Below, piece after piece: positions 1 to 7,720 of a DNA stretch of 64,000 bases. The position numbers and the translations under genes were made by a program. Position 1 is the stretch's first letter. The number at the start of each line of letters is the position of its first letter. The stretch spans positions 1,922,001-1,986,000 of the forward strand of contig NZ_CP133779.1 in assembly GCF_034347425.1 (NCBI RefSeq). Reading direction: 5' to 3'. Source of the stretch: Undibacterium sp. CCC3.4 (GTDB taxonomy: Bacteria > Pseudomonadota > Gammaproteobacteria > Burkholderiales > Burkholderiaceae_D). The notes beneath the pieces are model-generated. The model worked only from the letters and a program-made list of their open reading frames with translations. It was not told where the DNA came from and made no database searches.

Positions 1-852
1 GAATCGGCGCAGCGCAAGGTGGAAGCACGTAACTTTGATATTCGTAAGCAATTGCTGGAATATGATGATGTTGCCAATGATCAACGCAAAGTGATTTATC
101 AGCAGCGCAATGAATTGCTCGAAGCGCATGACATGACCGAGTTGATGACTTCCTTGCGTCACGGTATGTTCGCCGATCTGGTACACGCCCATGTACCACC
201 GGAATCGGTGGAAGAACAGTGGGATGTGGCCGGTCTGGAAAATGTCTTGGCCAATGAGTGGGCGATCGACTTGCCATTGACGAAAATGTTGGCTGACGAA
301 GCCAGCTTGAGCGGTGAAGACATACTCGAACGCGTGCTTGCTGTCGTCAATGAAGCGTATGAAGCGAAACTGAGCTTGGTCGGCAAAGAATCGTTTGCCG
401 GTTTTGAGCGCAGCATCATGTTGACCGAGATTGACAGCCATTGGCGCGAACATTTGGCCGCGCTTGATCATCTGCGTCAGGGTATACATTTGCGCGGTTA
501 TGCGCAGAAAAACCCGAAACAGGAATACAAGCGTGAAGCCTTCGAATTGTTTGCACAAATGCTGACGATGATCAAAAACCAAGTGGTGCGTACGGTCGTG
601 ACAGTCAGAATACAGTCACGCGCTGAAATCGACGCCGCCGAACTGCAATTGGCGCAATCGCAGGTAGAGAATGTGCATTATCAACATGCTGATTTTGATG
701 CCGATGCCACGCCCGAAGACATGCTGGCACCACAAGCTTTCAATGGCATCGAAGCACCCGAAGGCAGCTATGCCTTGAAAGTCGGGCGTAACGATGTCTG
801 TCCTTGCGGCAGCGGTAAGAAATTCAAGCAGTGCCACGGCAAGCTGGCGTAA
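1..852 (+). CDS. secA: SecA preprotein translocase ATPase, C-terminal part (5' end outside window)
   Basis: SecA is the cytoplasmic ATPase that drives Sec-dependent export through SecYEG. The reading frame is open from base 1, so the gene begins upstream of the window; only about the last 283 codons are present. The first residues ([20 protein letters not shown]) are the highly conserved end of the second nucleotide-binding fold and start of the helical scaffold region. The segment [20 protein letters not shown] is the helical scaffold/two-helix finger. The protein ends with the zinc- and SecB-binding motif [17 protein letters not shown], with all three Cys and the His present. A variable linker of about 50 residues separates the two. 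A hairpin terminator follows at 945-982. Identification is certain; nothing can be said about the N-terminal motor domain. Confidence 0.98.
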   Translation, partial: ESAQRKVEARNFDIRKQLLEYDDVANDQRKVIYQQRNELLEAHDMTELMTSLRHGMFADLVHAHVPPESVEEQWDVAGLENVLANEWAIDLPLTKMLADEASLSGEDILERVLAVVNEAYEAKLSLVGKESFAGFERSIMLTEIDSHWREHLAALDHLRQGIHLRGYAQKNPKQEYKREAFELFAQMLTMIKNQVVRTVVTVRIQSRAEIDAAELQLAQSQVENVHYQHADFDADATPEDMLAPQAFNGIEAPEGSYALKVGRNDVCPCGSGKKFKQCHGKLA

Positions 853-889
853 GCGCGTAGTTTGGTAAAAAAAGAGGCAGCTGCGGCTG

Positions 890-921
890 TAATGCCGTTC
901 AGTCTTAACTGAACGGCATTA
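890..921. repeat. Solo IS4-type terminal palindrome
   Basis: A perfect inverted repeat with 14-bp arms (TAATGCCGTTCAGT and its complement) and a 4-base centre CTTA. Bases 891-921 are identical to 53620-53650, the right end of the IS4-family element at 52232-53650. No other IS sequence lies beside it and no flanking target duplication is obvious. It is probably a leftover or non-autonomous derivative of that IS. It lies between secA and the secA terminator and has no T-tract of its own. Confidence 0.7.
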
Positions 922-944
922 CTCATAAAGAGGGGAATTCAATG

Positions 945-982
945 AAAAAATCGGGAAACTTGACAAGTTTCTCGATTTTTTT
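945..982 (+). terminator. Rho-independent terminator downstream of secA
   Basis: Hairpin with arms 945-961 and 965-981 (A-rich left arm, AAACTT paired with AAGTTT, one G/T mismatch near the middle) ending in a run of seven T. It lies 93 bp after the secA stop codon. The symmetric A and T runs could let it work in both directions. Confidence 0.75.
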
Positions 983-1052
983 GAAATGCTATAAAAATTT
1001 TTGCAGAATAGCTGTCCGGGTGAGTGAAGTTTGAATTGATCTGCGCTTCCCT

Positions 1053-1088
1053 AAATGGATCGTCGCAAGCGACGATGGAAAAGACTCT
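1053..1088 (+). repeat. Fragment of the dispersed 375-bp repeat
   Basis: The stretch ATGGATCGTCGCAAGCGACG followed by ATGGAAAAGACTCTGGA matches the outer end of the repeats at 22051-22425 (inverted) and 51827-52202 (direct). Only about 36 bp are present here, ending six bases before the start codon of the next gene. It contains a small hairpin (CGTCGC/GCGACG), so it may also affect translation of that gene. Confidence 0.6.
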
Positions 1089-1093
1089 GGATT

Positions 1094-1447
1094 ATGACTA
1101 TAGAAACCATCGGCGTAAGCACGATCGACGACACCGCAACGGATGCTGCTGTGCTGCGCGAAAAGCTGGTCGATGCCCTGACGCAGGGCTACCAAGTTGC
1201 GTTCGACCCCGACGAAGCCGAGCGCGCCGGTGCCTTCGTCGAAGATGCGTTGACCGAGCTGGACGCCGCAGAAAGCTGCGAGGATCTGGCGGAGGTCTGG
1301 GAAGAGCCGGCATTTTTAGACGACGACGGCCCGAGCGCCGACATCCCCCCTTTCATCACCATAAGCAATGCGCGTGAACTGTACGATCTTCGTCCGGGCG
1401 AAACTGTGTCCGAGGCTATTGCTCGGCGGGACGCCAAGGGGGCGTAA
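1094..1447 (+). CDS. Acidic hypothetical protein, 117 aa
   Basis: I do not recognise this family. The ATG at 1094 is chosen because the in-frame ATG at 1055 lies inside the dispersed repeat fragment; no strong ribosome-binding site is visible. The product is very acidic, with Asp/Glu-rich stretches such as [16 protein letters not shown] at about residues 57-72, no membrane segment and no signal peptide. The C-terminal part ([20 protein letters not shown], about residues 92-111) could be a small helical segment. Codon use is GC-rich and regular, which supports real coding. It opens the accessory island that also carries the zeta-like kinase, so an antitoxin or inhibitor role is conceivable but unproven. 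Confidence 0.55.
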   Translation: MTIETIGVSTIDDTATDAAVLREKLVDALTQGYQVAFDPDEAERAGAFVEDALTELDAAESCEDLAEVWEEPAFLDDDGPSADIPPFITISNARELYDLRPGETVSEAIARRDAKGA

Positions 1448-1783
1448 GCGATGTCAGTGAGCGAAGCAGTAGCCCGAGTTATCACGCGGCGGTTTGCCCG
1501 CTACCACTGAGGCGCACTTTATGACACATCCGATGACGAAATACGTGACTTTGGGCAATTGATGTACTGCTTTAGGGTGGACGGCGAGGTATAGCGCTGC
1601 CAAAATCTGTCCTCGCTCAAGCGATTTTCGCTTCGATTCCCTAAGTCCGACAGACTCCCGGATGAATTTTTGACACATTTATCGTTGATCATTTGGCGTG
1701 CGACAAAGCCCGCACGAGCATTAAGTGGCGCTGCTATTAATGGACTATAATAAAAGCCATCAGGAAGTTAAAGGTAGACGATT
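1448..1783. other. Intergenic region with a repeat copy and a candidate promoter
   Basis: No convincing gene is seen in these 336 bases. Bases 1489-1518 are one copy of a 30-bp repeat (28/30 identical) found again at 3247-3276, on the far side of the zeta module. A good -10 hexamer TATAAT is at 1746-1751, with only a weak -35 upstream, placing a start about 26 bases before the 80-aa ORF at 1784. Confidence 0.45.
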
Positions 1784-2026
1784 ATGAAACTCAAAGTCCG
1801 CAGCAACTTGGGCAGGTTCAGTTCCCCGACAGTATTGAGGGGCGATGCCCCGTTTCTCGGCGCGACCGTTGAGGAATGGGATAAAGCGATTACTGGTAAC
1901 ATGGACCAGACCCTTGCCCAAGTCAAACTACTCGCAATGGGTAACGGTCCCAAGCGAGATGCTTCCAAGGCCACCTCGTTCGATCTGGCGAGTTTCGCCG
2001 GAAAACGTTTGGCCAACGCCAAATAA
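1784..2026 (+). CDS. Small hypothetical protein, 80 aa, upstream of zeta-like kinase
   Basis: The ATG at 1784 follows an AAGGTAG ribosome-binding site and sits about 33 bases after a TATAAT -10 box. The product is basic at both ends, with a central segment GATVEEWDKAITGNMDQTLA (about residues 28-47) that looks helical. No known domain is recognised. It is separated from the kinase gene by a hairpin terminator (2046-2071), so most transcripts from its promoter should stop before the kinase. Small ORF plus toxin-like kinase resembles epsilon/zeta gene order, so it is a candidate antitoxin. This is inference from position only; there is no visible similarity to epsilon. Confidence 0.55.
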   Translation: MKLKVRSNLGRFSSPTVLRGDAPFLGATVEEWDKAITGNMDQTLAQVKLLAMGNGPKRDASKATSFDLASFAGKRLANAK

Positions 2027-2045
2027 TTTTCCTTCCTCTTACTTG

Positions 2046-2071
2046 AAAACGCGGTATTGACCGCGTTTTTT
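2046..2071 (+). terminator. Hairpin terminator/attenuator directly before the zeta-like gene
   Basis: A perfect 10-bp stem, AAAACGCGGT (2046-2055) and ACCGCGTTTT (2060-2069), with loop ATTG and a T6 tail. The start codon of the kinase (2074) follows the T-run by two bases, so the hairpin occupies the place where a ribosome-binding site would be. Confidence 0.75.
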
Positions 2072-2073
2072 AT

Positions 2074-3051
2074 ATGTCCGACGAAAAAAAAGACAATACG
2101 CTCGATCTGCATGTGGTGGTGTTTGCCGGCCCGAACGGGTCTGGGAAGACCTCGTTGATCGACGAAATCAAGCAGACCGGTCTGGCCACCATACGAGGCG
2201 TCTACCCTCTTCCTGCCTACTTTATTAACCCTGATCAAGTGGCCAAGGATCTGCCGGGTGACTATCCCAACCAGAACGCCAGGGATGAGGCCGCGCAGAG
2301 AGCCGCCATGCGCATCCGCGCCGAGGCGACGGCGAGTAAGTTGCCTTTCGCCTTTGAGACCGTGATGTCACACCCATCGCGTATCAACGAAATGCTGATA
2401 CTCAAAGAGCAAGACTACCGCCTGTTCCTGACCTTTATCACCACGGACAATCCGGAAAAGAACGTAGAACGGGTGACGCAGCGCTATGAAACGGGAACCA
2501 CCACGGGGCACTACGTCGCGCCTGACAAGGTGCGCGAACGCTACCACCGCACGCTTGCGCTGCTCCCTCGCGCGGCCGAAATTGCCGATGCGGTCTACAT
2601 CTACGATAATTCCGCCGATTTCGAGAAGCCCAAGTTGCAGGCCGTCATTGAGCGCGACGCGCAGTTCTCGGTCTCACCCGACGCGAAGGATTGGGTCATT
2701 CAGCGCCTGGTCCATCCGCTACAGCAGCGCGAGCGGGAATTAGGCCAACTGATCGCCACGCTTGAGAAGCACGGTCACCAGGTTGGCGACGCGGACGAGC
2801 TCAACGGGACCTATCAGGGTGCGGTTCTATTAAAGACTAGCTACTATCTGGCCCAGCTGGACGACTCAACCAAACAGGCCGTAATCCACGACCGGCTCAT
2901 GCTAGACACCGGAAACAAAGGTGTCGACAACGCGCCGCCGACGTACAGTGAAAAAGAAAACCTGACGATCCAGTATTCGCAGGCGAATGCCCCACGAGTC
3001 GAACGCCACGGGAAAAGGCTTGATGTTAATCTTGATAGACGCGCGGACTGA
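2074..3051 (+). CDS. Zeta-toxin-like P-loop kinase (COG4185 type)
   Basis: The 325-residue protein belongs to the zeta-toxin/predicted kinase group that in characterised members phosphorylates UDP-N-acetylglucosamine and blocks wall synthesis. Seen in sequence: Walker A AGPNGSGKTS (about residues 18-27), the NPDQVA motif (about 53-58), an FETVMSH motif (about 91-97), the RYETGTTTGHYVAPDKVRER signature (about 137-156) and DAVYIYDNS (about 174-182). The last 110 residues are less conserved and of unknown role. The start codon has no visible Shine-Dalgarno sequence because a terminator hairpin lies just upstream, which would keep expression low. The 3' end overlaps the next small ORF by 29 bp. 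Toxicity and substrate are inferred from the family. Confidence 0.85.
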   Translation: MSDEKKDNTLDLHVVVFAGPNGSGKTSLIDEIKQTGLATIRGVYPLPAYFINPDQVAKDLPGDYPNQNARDEAAQRAAMRIRAEATASKLPFAFETVMSHPSRINEMLILKEQDYRLFLTFITTDNPEKNVERVTQRYETGTTTGHYVAPDKVRERYHRTLALLPRAAEIADAVYIYDNSADFEKPKLQAVIERDAQFSVSPDAKDWVIQRLVHPLQQRERELGQLIATLEKHGHQVGDADELNGTYQGAVLLKTSYYLAQLDDSTKQAVIHDRLMLDTGNKGVDNAPPTYSEKENLTIQYSQANAPRVERHGKRLDVNLDRRAD

Positions 3052-3241
3052 TAATGCTCAGGATTTTTTGTCTTGGTATGAAAATGAAGATCTGCATCCA
3101 GAATTAATTATCATTTTACCGGGGCGTCAGGGGCGGCTCATACAAGCCAAATTTTTTGAAAAGCTTTTCGATGTGATTGAGCCTTTGTCGGACATCATTA
3201 ATAAACTCGTTGATGTCGACATTAAGGAAGCGCAGATTTAA
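3023..3241 (+). CDS. Small hypothetical ORF overlapping the zeta-like gene, 72 aa
   Basis: Start ATG at 3023 is preceded by AAAAGG at a good distance and lies inside the last codons of the kinase gene (29-bp overlap, different frame). The product is acidic and helical-looking, with segments DFLSWYENEDLHPELIIILP (about residues 14-33) and FEKLFDVIEPLSDIINKLVD (about 45-64). Base composition is more AT-rich than the kinase. The last codons lie in a 20-bp inverted repeat arm (3222-3241), so the end of the ORF may come from a mobile-element boundary. Overlap suggests translational coupling and a possible partner role for the kinase. Family unknown; it could also be a decayed fragment. Confidence 0.4.
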   Translation: MLILIDARTDNAQDFLSWYENEDLHPELIIILPGRQGRLIQAKFFEKLFDVIEPLSDIINKLVDVDIKEAQI

Positions 3242-3388
3242 TCCAAGCGGTTTGTCCGCTGCCACTGAGGCGCACTGCTGTGTTGCCTTACGCTGTCAAT
3301 AGTCGACTATTGACAGCGTAAGGCGCCTTGCATTGCATCCTCATTGGCAACGGCCAATTCCACTGCGATTAAATCTGCGCTTCCTTAA
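3222..3388. repeat. 20-bp inverted repeat pair enclosing a 40-bp perfect palindrome
   Basis: Bases 3222-3241 and 3369-3388 are perfect 20-bp inverted copies (arm TTAAGGAAGCGCAGATTTAA). Between them lie a 30-bp repeat (3247-3276, second copy at 1489-1518) and a perfect 40-bp palindrome (3285-3324, two 18-bp arms and centre TCGA). A close copy of the right arm (15/16 bases) is at 1039-1054. No T-run follows the palindrome, so it is not a typical terminator. The layout looks like the end of a small mobile or integrative unit. Confidence 0.7.
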
Positions 3389-3423
3389 CGGTGCAAAAAA
3401 ATCCGAAATTTTTTTCCTATGCT

Positions 3424-3452
3424 TGTAAGAAAATCCTTGCCGCCAGCGACAG
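3424..3452 (+). promoter_or_regulatory. Possible ECF-sigma promoter of the bufferin operon
   Basis: TGTAAG (3424-3429) and CGACAG (3447-3452) are 17 bases apart and resemble the -35 GTAA(C) and -10 CGA elements used by ECF sigma factors that control bufferin-type operons. The match is partial and no other good promoter was seen in the 296 bases between 3242 and the first gene. Treat as tentative. Confidence 0.25.
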
Positions 3453-3537
3453 ATGCATAAGTTCTGCCACTCGGCGCTGAAATGCCAAGGCAGCACTTAT
3501 CCCTTTTACTGTCCTTCCCTTACTTTCGGAGATCATC

Positions 3538-3804
3538 ATGAAAAAAACTATCCAAACCGGTGCCCTTATCGCTGCTGCTGCCGCTGCCATGGCCTTGTCC
3601 GGCGGCGCCTTTGCGGCCACGACTACAGCCGCCATGGCGGACACCGTGCATTGTGCCGGCATCAACAGCTGCAAAGGCACGAGCGACTGCAAAACCGCAG
3701 AAAACGCTTGCAAAGGTCAGAATGTATGTAAAGGCCACGGTTTCTTGGCAACAACTGCAGCCGATTGCCAAGCCAAAGGCGGCAAGATCATCGACGCTAA
3801 ATAA
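3538..3804 (+). CDS. bufA2: Bufferin-type secreted metallophore precursor (BufA2-like)
   Basis: An 88-residue precursor with a clear Sec signal peptide (MKK, an Ala-rich hydrophobic core, cleavage near AFA-A at about residue 26). The mature part has six Cys in the spacing HCAGINSCKG, SDCKTAENACKGQ, NVCKGHG and ADCQAKGG. This is the six-Cys class of bufferins, RiPP-like peptides whose Cys residues are converted to thiooxazoles by a partner MNIO enzyme and which then bind copper in the periplasm. A GGAGATCATC ribosome-binding region precedes the start. The next two genes encode the DUF692 enzyme and the DUF2063 partner, the defining context. Assignment to BufA2 rather than BufA1 (DUF2282) rests on Cys spacing from memory of the families. 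Confidence 0.85.
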   Translation: MKKTIQTGALIAAAAAAMALSGGAFAATTTAAMADTVHCAGINSCKGTSDCKTAENACKGQNVCKGHGFLATTAADCQAKGGKIIDAK

Positions 3805-3839
3805 GTATTGTTTCAGCTATCCCGGCATCAGGATTGTGA

Positions 3840-4730
3840 ATGGTGCCGGGCATCACGGAATTCACCACTATGCGCGCTCCTCTTTCCCCCAGCCCTGGCT
3901 ATGGCCTCGGTCTGCGTACCGATCACTACCATGCGATGCTGGCCGATAAGCCGGCACTCGATTGGCTGGAAATTCTGTCAGAAAATTATATGGTACCGGG
4001 CGGTAAGCCGCTGGCCATGCTCGAGGCGATTCGGGCCGATTATCCTATGGTCATGCATGGCGTATCGATGAATATCGGCGCGGCCGCCGGCCCTGATCTG
4101 GCGTACTTGCAGTCGTTACAAGAATTGATCACGCGGGTAGAGCCGCTCTGGGTATCCGATCATTTGTGTTGGACCGGCGCACATGGAAAAAATATGCATG
4201 ACTTACTGCCACTGCCTTACACCGAAGAGAGCATCGCCATCGTGGTCGACAATATTGGTCGCGTGCAAGATGTACTCAAGCGTCAGTTGGTGTTGGAAAA
4301 TGTGTCGAGTTATTTATCCTACAGTCACGACAGCATGCCGGAATGGGAATTCGTCGCAGCGGTGGCCGAGCGTTCCGACAGCCTGATTTTGCTGGACGTG
4401 AATAATGTCTATGTCAGCAGCGTCAATCACGGCTTTGCCGCCAGTACTTATCTGGCTGCCATGCCAGTGCAAAGGGTGCGCCAGATTCATTTGGCCGGGC
4501 ACAGCAATCATGGCCACTACATTATCGATACCCACGATCAAGCGGTGGCCGAACCGGTGTGGGATTTGTATGCTGAGGCGGTACAGCGCTTCGGCGCGGT
4601 CGCCACCATGATAGAACGTGATGATGCGATCCCACCCTTGGCCGACTTGTTGGCTGAGTTGGATTATGCGCGCGCCGTGGCGGCGCGGGTACAAGCACAG
4701 AGTCCGACGCGACAGCAGGTGGCGGCATGA
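3840..4730 (+). CDS. bufB: DUF692/MNIO family oxidative enzyme (BufB)
   Basis: A 296-residue TIM-barrel protein of the multinuclear non-heme iron-dependent oxidative enzyme family (DUF692). With its DUF2063 partner it modifies Cys residues of the bufferin precursor in the cytoplasm. Conserved metal-ligand motifs are visible in order: [60 protein letters not shown] and MIERDD. Length is normal for the family. The ATG at 3840 is given; an in-frame ATG at 3870 is an equally possible start, since neither has a strong ribosome-binding site and the first ten residues are not conserved in appearance. The stop overlaps the start of the next gene (ATGA), so the two are translationally coupled. Confidence 0.93.
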   Translation: MVPGITEFTTMRAPLSPSPGYGLGLRTDHYHAMLADKPALDWLEILSENYMVPGGKPLAMLEAIRADYPMVMHGVSMNIGAAAGPDLAYLQSLQELITRVEPLWVSDHLCWTGAHGKNMHDLLPLPYTEESIAIVVDNIGRVQDVLKRQLVLENVSSYLSYSHDSMPEWEFVAAVAERSDSLILLDVNNVYVSSVNHGFAASTYLAAMPVQRVRQIHLAGHSNHGHYIIDTHDQAVAEPVWDLYAEAVQRFGAVATMIERDDAIPPLADLLAELDYARAVAARVQAQSPTRQQVAA

Positions 4731-5488
4731 GTTCCTTAGCGCAAATTCAAAGTGATATGCAAGAATATTTGCTTGGCACTTTGCCGGCCAGCGCACTGTT
4801 ACCCTGTATTGCGCCCGGCACCGGCTTAACGGGAACGGAACGTTTATCGATCTATCACAGCAGTTACCGGGCGCGTTTGCAAGAAGCCTTGTCGCAAGCC
4901 TTTCAAAAAACGCATAGCTATCTCGGCGATGCCATGTTCTATGCGGCCGCCACGGCTTATATCGAGGCTTACCCGTCGCAGCAGGCGAATTTACGTTGGT
5001 TCGGCGCGCATTTTGGCACGTTTCTGAATCTGCATCTGCCGGCACATCCACAAGTGGCCGAACTGGCGCAGTTCGAGTGGAGTTTGGGCTTGGCCTTTGA
5101 TGCCGCCGATGCCGCGCCACTGGCGCTGACGGCGCTGGCCACGGTTACCGATTGGGAAACGGCTGGATTTGCCATCACGACGAGTTTGCTGTTTCTGACG
5201 TTGCACAGTAATTGCATCGCCATTTGGCATGCGCTGGATAAGGACCGCACACCACCGCCGCCGCATACGCTGCCGGTGGCTAGCACGCTGATGCTGTGGC
5301 GGCGGCAATTGCAGCCGCATTTTCGTACCGTCGTCAGTGCCGAGGCAGCGGCTTTGCAACAATTACGTGAAGGGCAAAGTTTTGCCAGCATCTGCGAACG
5401 GATAGTCGAGGCGTATCCTGAGGCGGAAATCGCTAGCTGGTTGCAAATTTGGCTAGCTGAAGAATTATTGACGGCGATCGTGTCCTAA
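4727..5488 (+). CDS. bufC: DUF2063 bufferin maturation partner (BufC)
   Basis: A 253-residue protein whose N-terminal half matches the DUF2063 putative DNA-binding/RRE-like domain found next to MNIO enzymes: [20 protein letters not shown] (about residues 38-57) followed by [20 protein letters not shown]. The C-terminal half is less conserved. In bufferin systems this protein presents the precursor peptide to the MNIO enzyme. The start overlaps the bufB stop by four bases. It is the last gene of the operon; the following 114 bases before argJ hold no obvious terminator. Identification is firm from the domain and the context. Confidence 0.9.
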   Translation: MSSLAQIQSDMQEYLLGTLPASALLPCIAPGTGLTGTERLSIYHSSYRARLQEALSQAFQKTHSYLGDAMFYAAATAYIEAYPSQQANLRWFGAHFGTFLNLHLPAHPQVAELAQFEWSLGLAFDAADAAPLALTALATVTDWETAGFAITTSLLFLTLHSNCIAIWHALDKDRTPPPPHTLPVASTLMLWRRQLQPHFRTVVSAEAAALQQLREGQSFASICERIVEAYPEAEIASWLQIWLAEELLTAIVS

Positions 5489-5602
5489 GCCCTGTCGACG
5501 GCGCGCTGCGAGAATGATTGGTCGCGCGCTGTTTTTGCTACATCGCAGTGCAATAAATTGTCTTACAATGGCGGCTTGATTTCACTGCAAGGAAACTTGA
5601 TC

Positions 5603-6841
5603 ATGGCCGTTAATTCACCTCTCCCCATCGCTGCTGATTTGAAGCCGGTCGCCGGTATTCGGCTCGGCCATGCCGAAGCCGGTATTCGTAAAGCGCATCG
5701 CAAAGATTTACTGGTCATCGAATTGGCTGCCACCGCTACGGTGGCCGGCGTGTTTACCACCAACCGCTTTTGCGCCGCCCCTGTACAGGTGTGCAAGGCC
5801 CATCTCGATGGCTTGCACATGGCATCCGCGCCGATACGCGCCTTGGTGATCAACACCGGCAATGCCAATGCCGGCACCGGCGACGCTGGCTTGGCTGCGG
5901 CCAATGCCACTTGCGCCGCCTTGGCGGAATTGCTGCATTGTGAAGCCTCGCAGATCTTGCCATTTTCAACCGGCGTGATTCTCGAACCTTTGCCGGTCGA
6001 TCGCCTGATTGCCGGTTTGCCGCAGGCATTATCGAATTTGCAGGAAGATAATTGGTTTTTGGCCGCCGAAGCGATCATGACCACTGATACCCAAGCCAAA
6101 GCAGCTTCGGCCACGGTCGTCATCGATGGCAAAACGGTGCAAATGACCGGGATGAGCAAAGGGGCTGGCATGATCAAGCCGAATATGGCTACCATGCTCG
6201 GCTATCTGGCGCTCGATGCCAAAATCACACAGCCAGTACTCGACCATTTGGTGAAACAAGCGGCCGATCAATCCTTCAATTGCATCACCATCGATGGCGA
6301 TACCTCGACCAATGATTCCTTCATGCTCATCGCCACCGGTGCCGGCGCCGTCGAGATCAGCGACATCGACAGCCCCGAGTACGCCTTGCTGGCGCAAGCA
6401 GTGAGCGATCTGGCACAAAAGCTGGCGCACATGATTATCCGTGATGGTGAAGGTGCGACCAAGTTCATCTCGATTATCGTCGAAGAAGGCAACACGCGCG
6501 AAGAGTGCCGCAAGATCGCCTATTCGATCGCTCATTCACCGCTGGTGAAAACCGCTTTTTTCGCCTCCGATCCGAATCTCGGGCGTATTTTAGCCGCCAT
6601 CGGTTATGCCGGTGTCGATGACCTTGATGTCAGCAAACTTAATCTTTATCTCGATGAGGTGTGGGTCGCTAAAAATGGCGGCCGTAACCCCGATTACCGC
6701 GAAGAAGATGGTCAGCGCGTGATGCAGCAAAGCGAAATCACGGTGCGCGTCAAGCTCGGTCGTGGCAAGGTCGCGGCCACTGTGTGGACTTGCGATCTCT
6801 CACATGAGTATGTGACGATTAACGCCGATTACCGGTCCTGA
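5603..6841 (+). CDS. argJ: Bifunctional ornithine acetyltransferase/N-acetylglutamate synthase
   Basis: ArgJ transfers the acetyl group from N-acetylornithine to glutamate (and in many bacteria also from acetyl-CoA) in arginine biosynthesis. The 412-residue length is normal. The self-cleavage site is visible in [20 protein letters not shown], where the Thr of ATM becomes the nucleophile of the beta chain. Other conserved segments are [13 protein letters not shown] and [10 protein letters not shown]. The start at 5603 follows an AAGGAAAC ribosome-binding site; an in-frame ATG at 5558 is rejected because it lies in poorly conserved sequence. The gene sits next to secA in related genomes, so the bases between are an insertion. 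Confidence 0.97.
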   Translation: MAVNSPLPIAADLKPVAGIRLGHAEAGIRKAHRKDLLVIELAATATVAGVFTTNRFCAAPVQVCKAHLDGLHMASAPIRALVINTGNANAGTGDAGLAAANATCAALAELLHCEASQILPFSTGVILEPLPVDRLIAGLPQALSNLQEDNWFLAAEAIMTTDTQAKAASATVVIDGKTVQMTGMSKGAGMIKPNMATMLGYLALDAKITQPVLDHLVKQAADQSFNCITIDGDTSTNDSFMLIATGAGAVEISDIDSPEYALLAQAVSDLAQKLAHMIIRDGEGATKFISIIVEEGNTREECRKIAYSIAHSPLVKTAFFASDPNLGRILAAIGYAGVDDLDVSKLNLYLDEVWVAKNGGRNPDYREEDGQRVMQQSEITVRVKLGRGKVAATVWTCDLSHEYVTINADYRS

Positions 6842-6853
6842 GCGAGGTATTGC

Positions 6854-7720
6854 ATGACTGAACTGGCTCATTTTTTGTTGCGTGCCGAACAGCTGCTGGC
6901 ACGGGTAGAACGCTTGTTGCCGGCAGCCATGCCGACCCCTGATTGGGAGCTCGGTCACGCTTTTCGCTGGCGCAAGCGCGGTGGCATAGGATATTTGCAA
7001 GTGGTGCGACATGCCAGTGTGATTGCGCTGACAGATTTGCACAATATCGAACAGCAGAAAGCACAGATCACGCAAAATACCGCGCAATTCGTGACTGGGC
7101 GGCCGGCCAATAATGTGTTGCTGACCGGCGCACGTGGCACCGGCAAGTCCTCGCTGATCAAAGCTTGCCTGCAGCAATTTGCCGCCCAGGGCTTGCGTTT
7201 GATTGAGGTCGATAAGGCCGATCTGGCCGATTTGCCGGATATGGTCGATCTGGTGGCCGAGCGTCCTGAACGGTTCATTATTTTTTGTGACGATTTGTCG
7301 TTTGAAGAGGGCGAGGCCGGCTACAAGGCGCTGAAGGTAGCGCTCGATGGTAGTATCGCCGCCACCTCGGACAATGTTTTGATTTACGCCACCTCGAACC
7401 GCCGTCATCTGTTGCCGGAAAAAATGTCGGATAATGCCAGTTATCGCCATGGCGATGACGGTGATTTGCATCCCGGTGAAACCGTCGAGGAAAAAATTTC
7501 CCTGTCGGAACGTTTCGGCTTGTGGGTGTCGTTCTATCCATTCAAGCAAGACGATTATCTGGACATCGTCGCGCATTGGCTGGCACATTTCGGCTGCGAC
7601 AGTGCGCAGATCAGCGCTGCCCGTGCCGACGCCTTGCGTTGGGCCTTGCAACGTGGCTCGCGCTCGGGTCGCGTGGCTTGGCAATTCGCGCGTGACCATG
7701 CCGGTAAGTTTGATGTCTGA
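6854..7720 (+). CDS. DUF815 family AAA ATPase
   Basis: A 288-residue P-loop protein of the DUF815 family, which is widespread in beta- and gammaproteobacteria but has no settled function. Walker A is TGARGTGKSS (about residues 92-101). Walker B is FIIFCDDLSFE (about 142-152), and LIYATSNRRHLLPE (about 177-190) is the sensor-1 region. The C-terminal part has the small helical lid typical of AAA proteins. It starts 12 bp after argJ and its stop overlaps the mutT start, so argJ-ATPase-mutT look like one transcription unit. Confidence 0.9.
   Translation: MTELAHFLLRAEQLLARVERLLPAAMPTPDWELGHAFRWRKRGGIGYLQVVRHASVIALTDLHNIEQQKAQITQNTAQFVTGRPANNVLLTGARGTGKSSLIKACLQQFAAQGLRLIEVDKADLADLPDMVDLVAERPERFIIFCDDLSFEEGEAGYKALKVALDGSIAATSDNVLIYATSNRRHLLPEKMSDNASYRHGDDGDLHPGETVEEKISLSERFGLWVSFYPFKQDDYLDIVAHWLAHFGCDSAQISAARADALRWALQRGSRSGRVAWQFARDHAGKFDV

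Noticed and set aside
890..921. secA terminator
   Set aside because: The palindrome has no T-run, and a proper terminator with T7 follows at 945-982; identity with an IS end explains the palindrome better.
2074..3241. Single frameshifted toxin gene joining the kinase and the 72-aa ORF
   Set aside because: The kinase already has full family length and the 72-aa ORF has its own ribosome-binding site; a frameshift cannot be excluded but is not needed.
4314..5120. 268-codon minus-strand frame opposite bufB/bufC
   Set aside because: bufB and bufC on the plus strand are recognisable families over the same bases.
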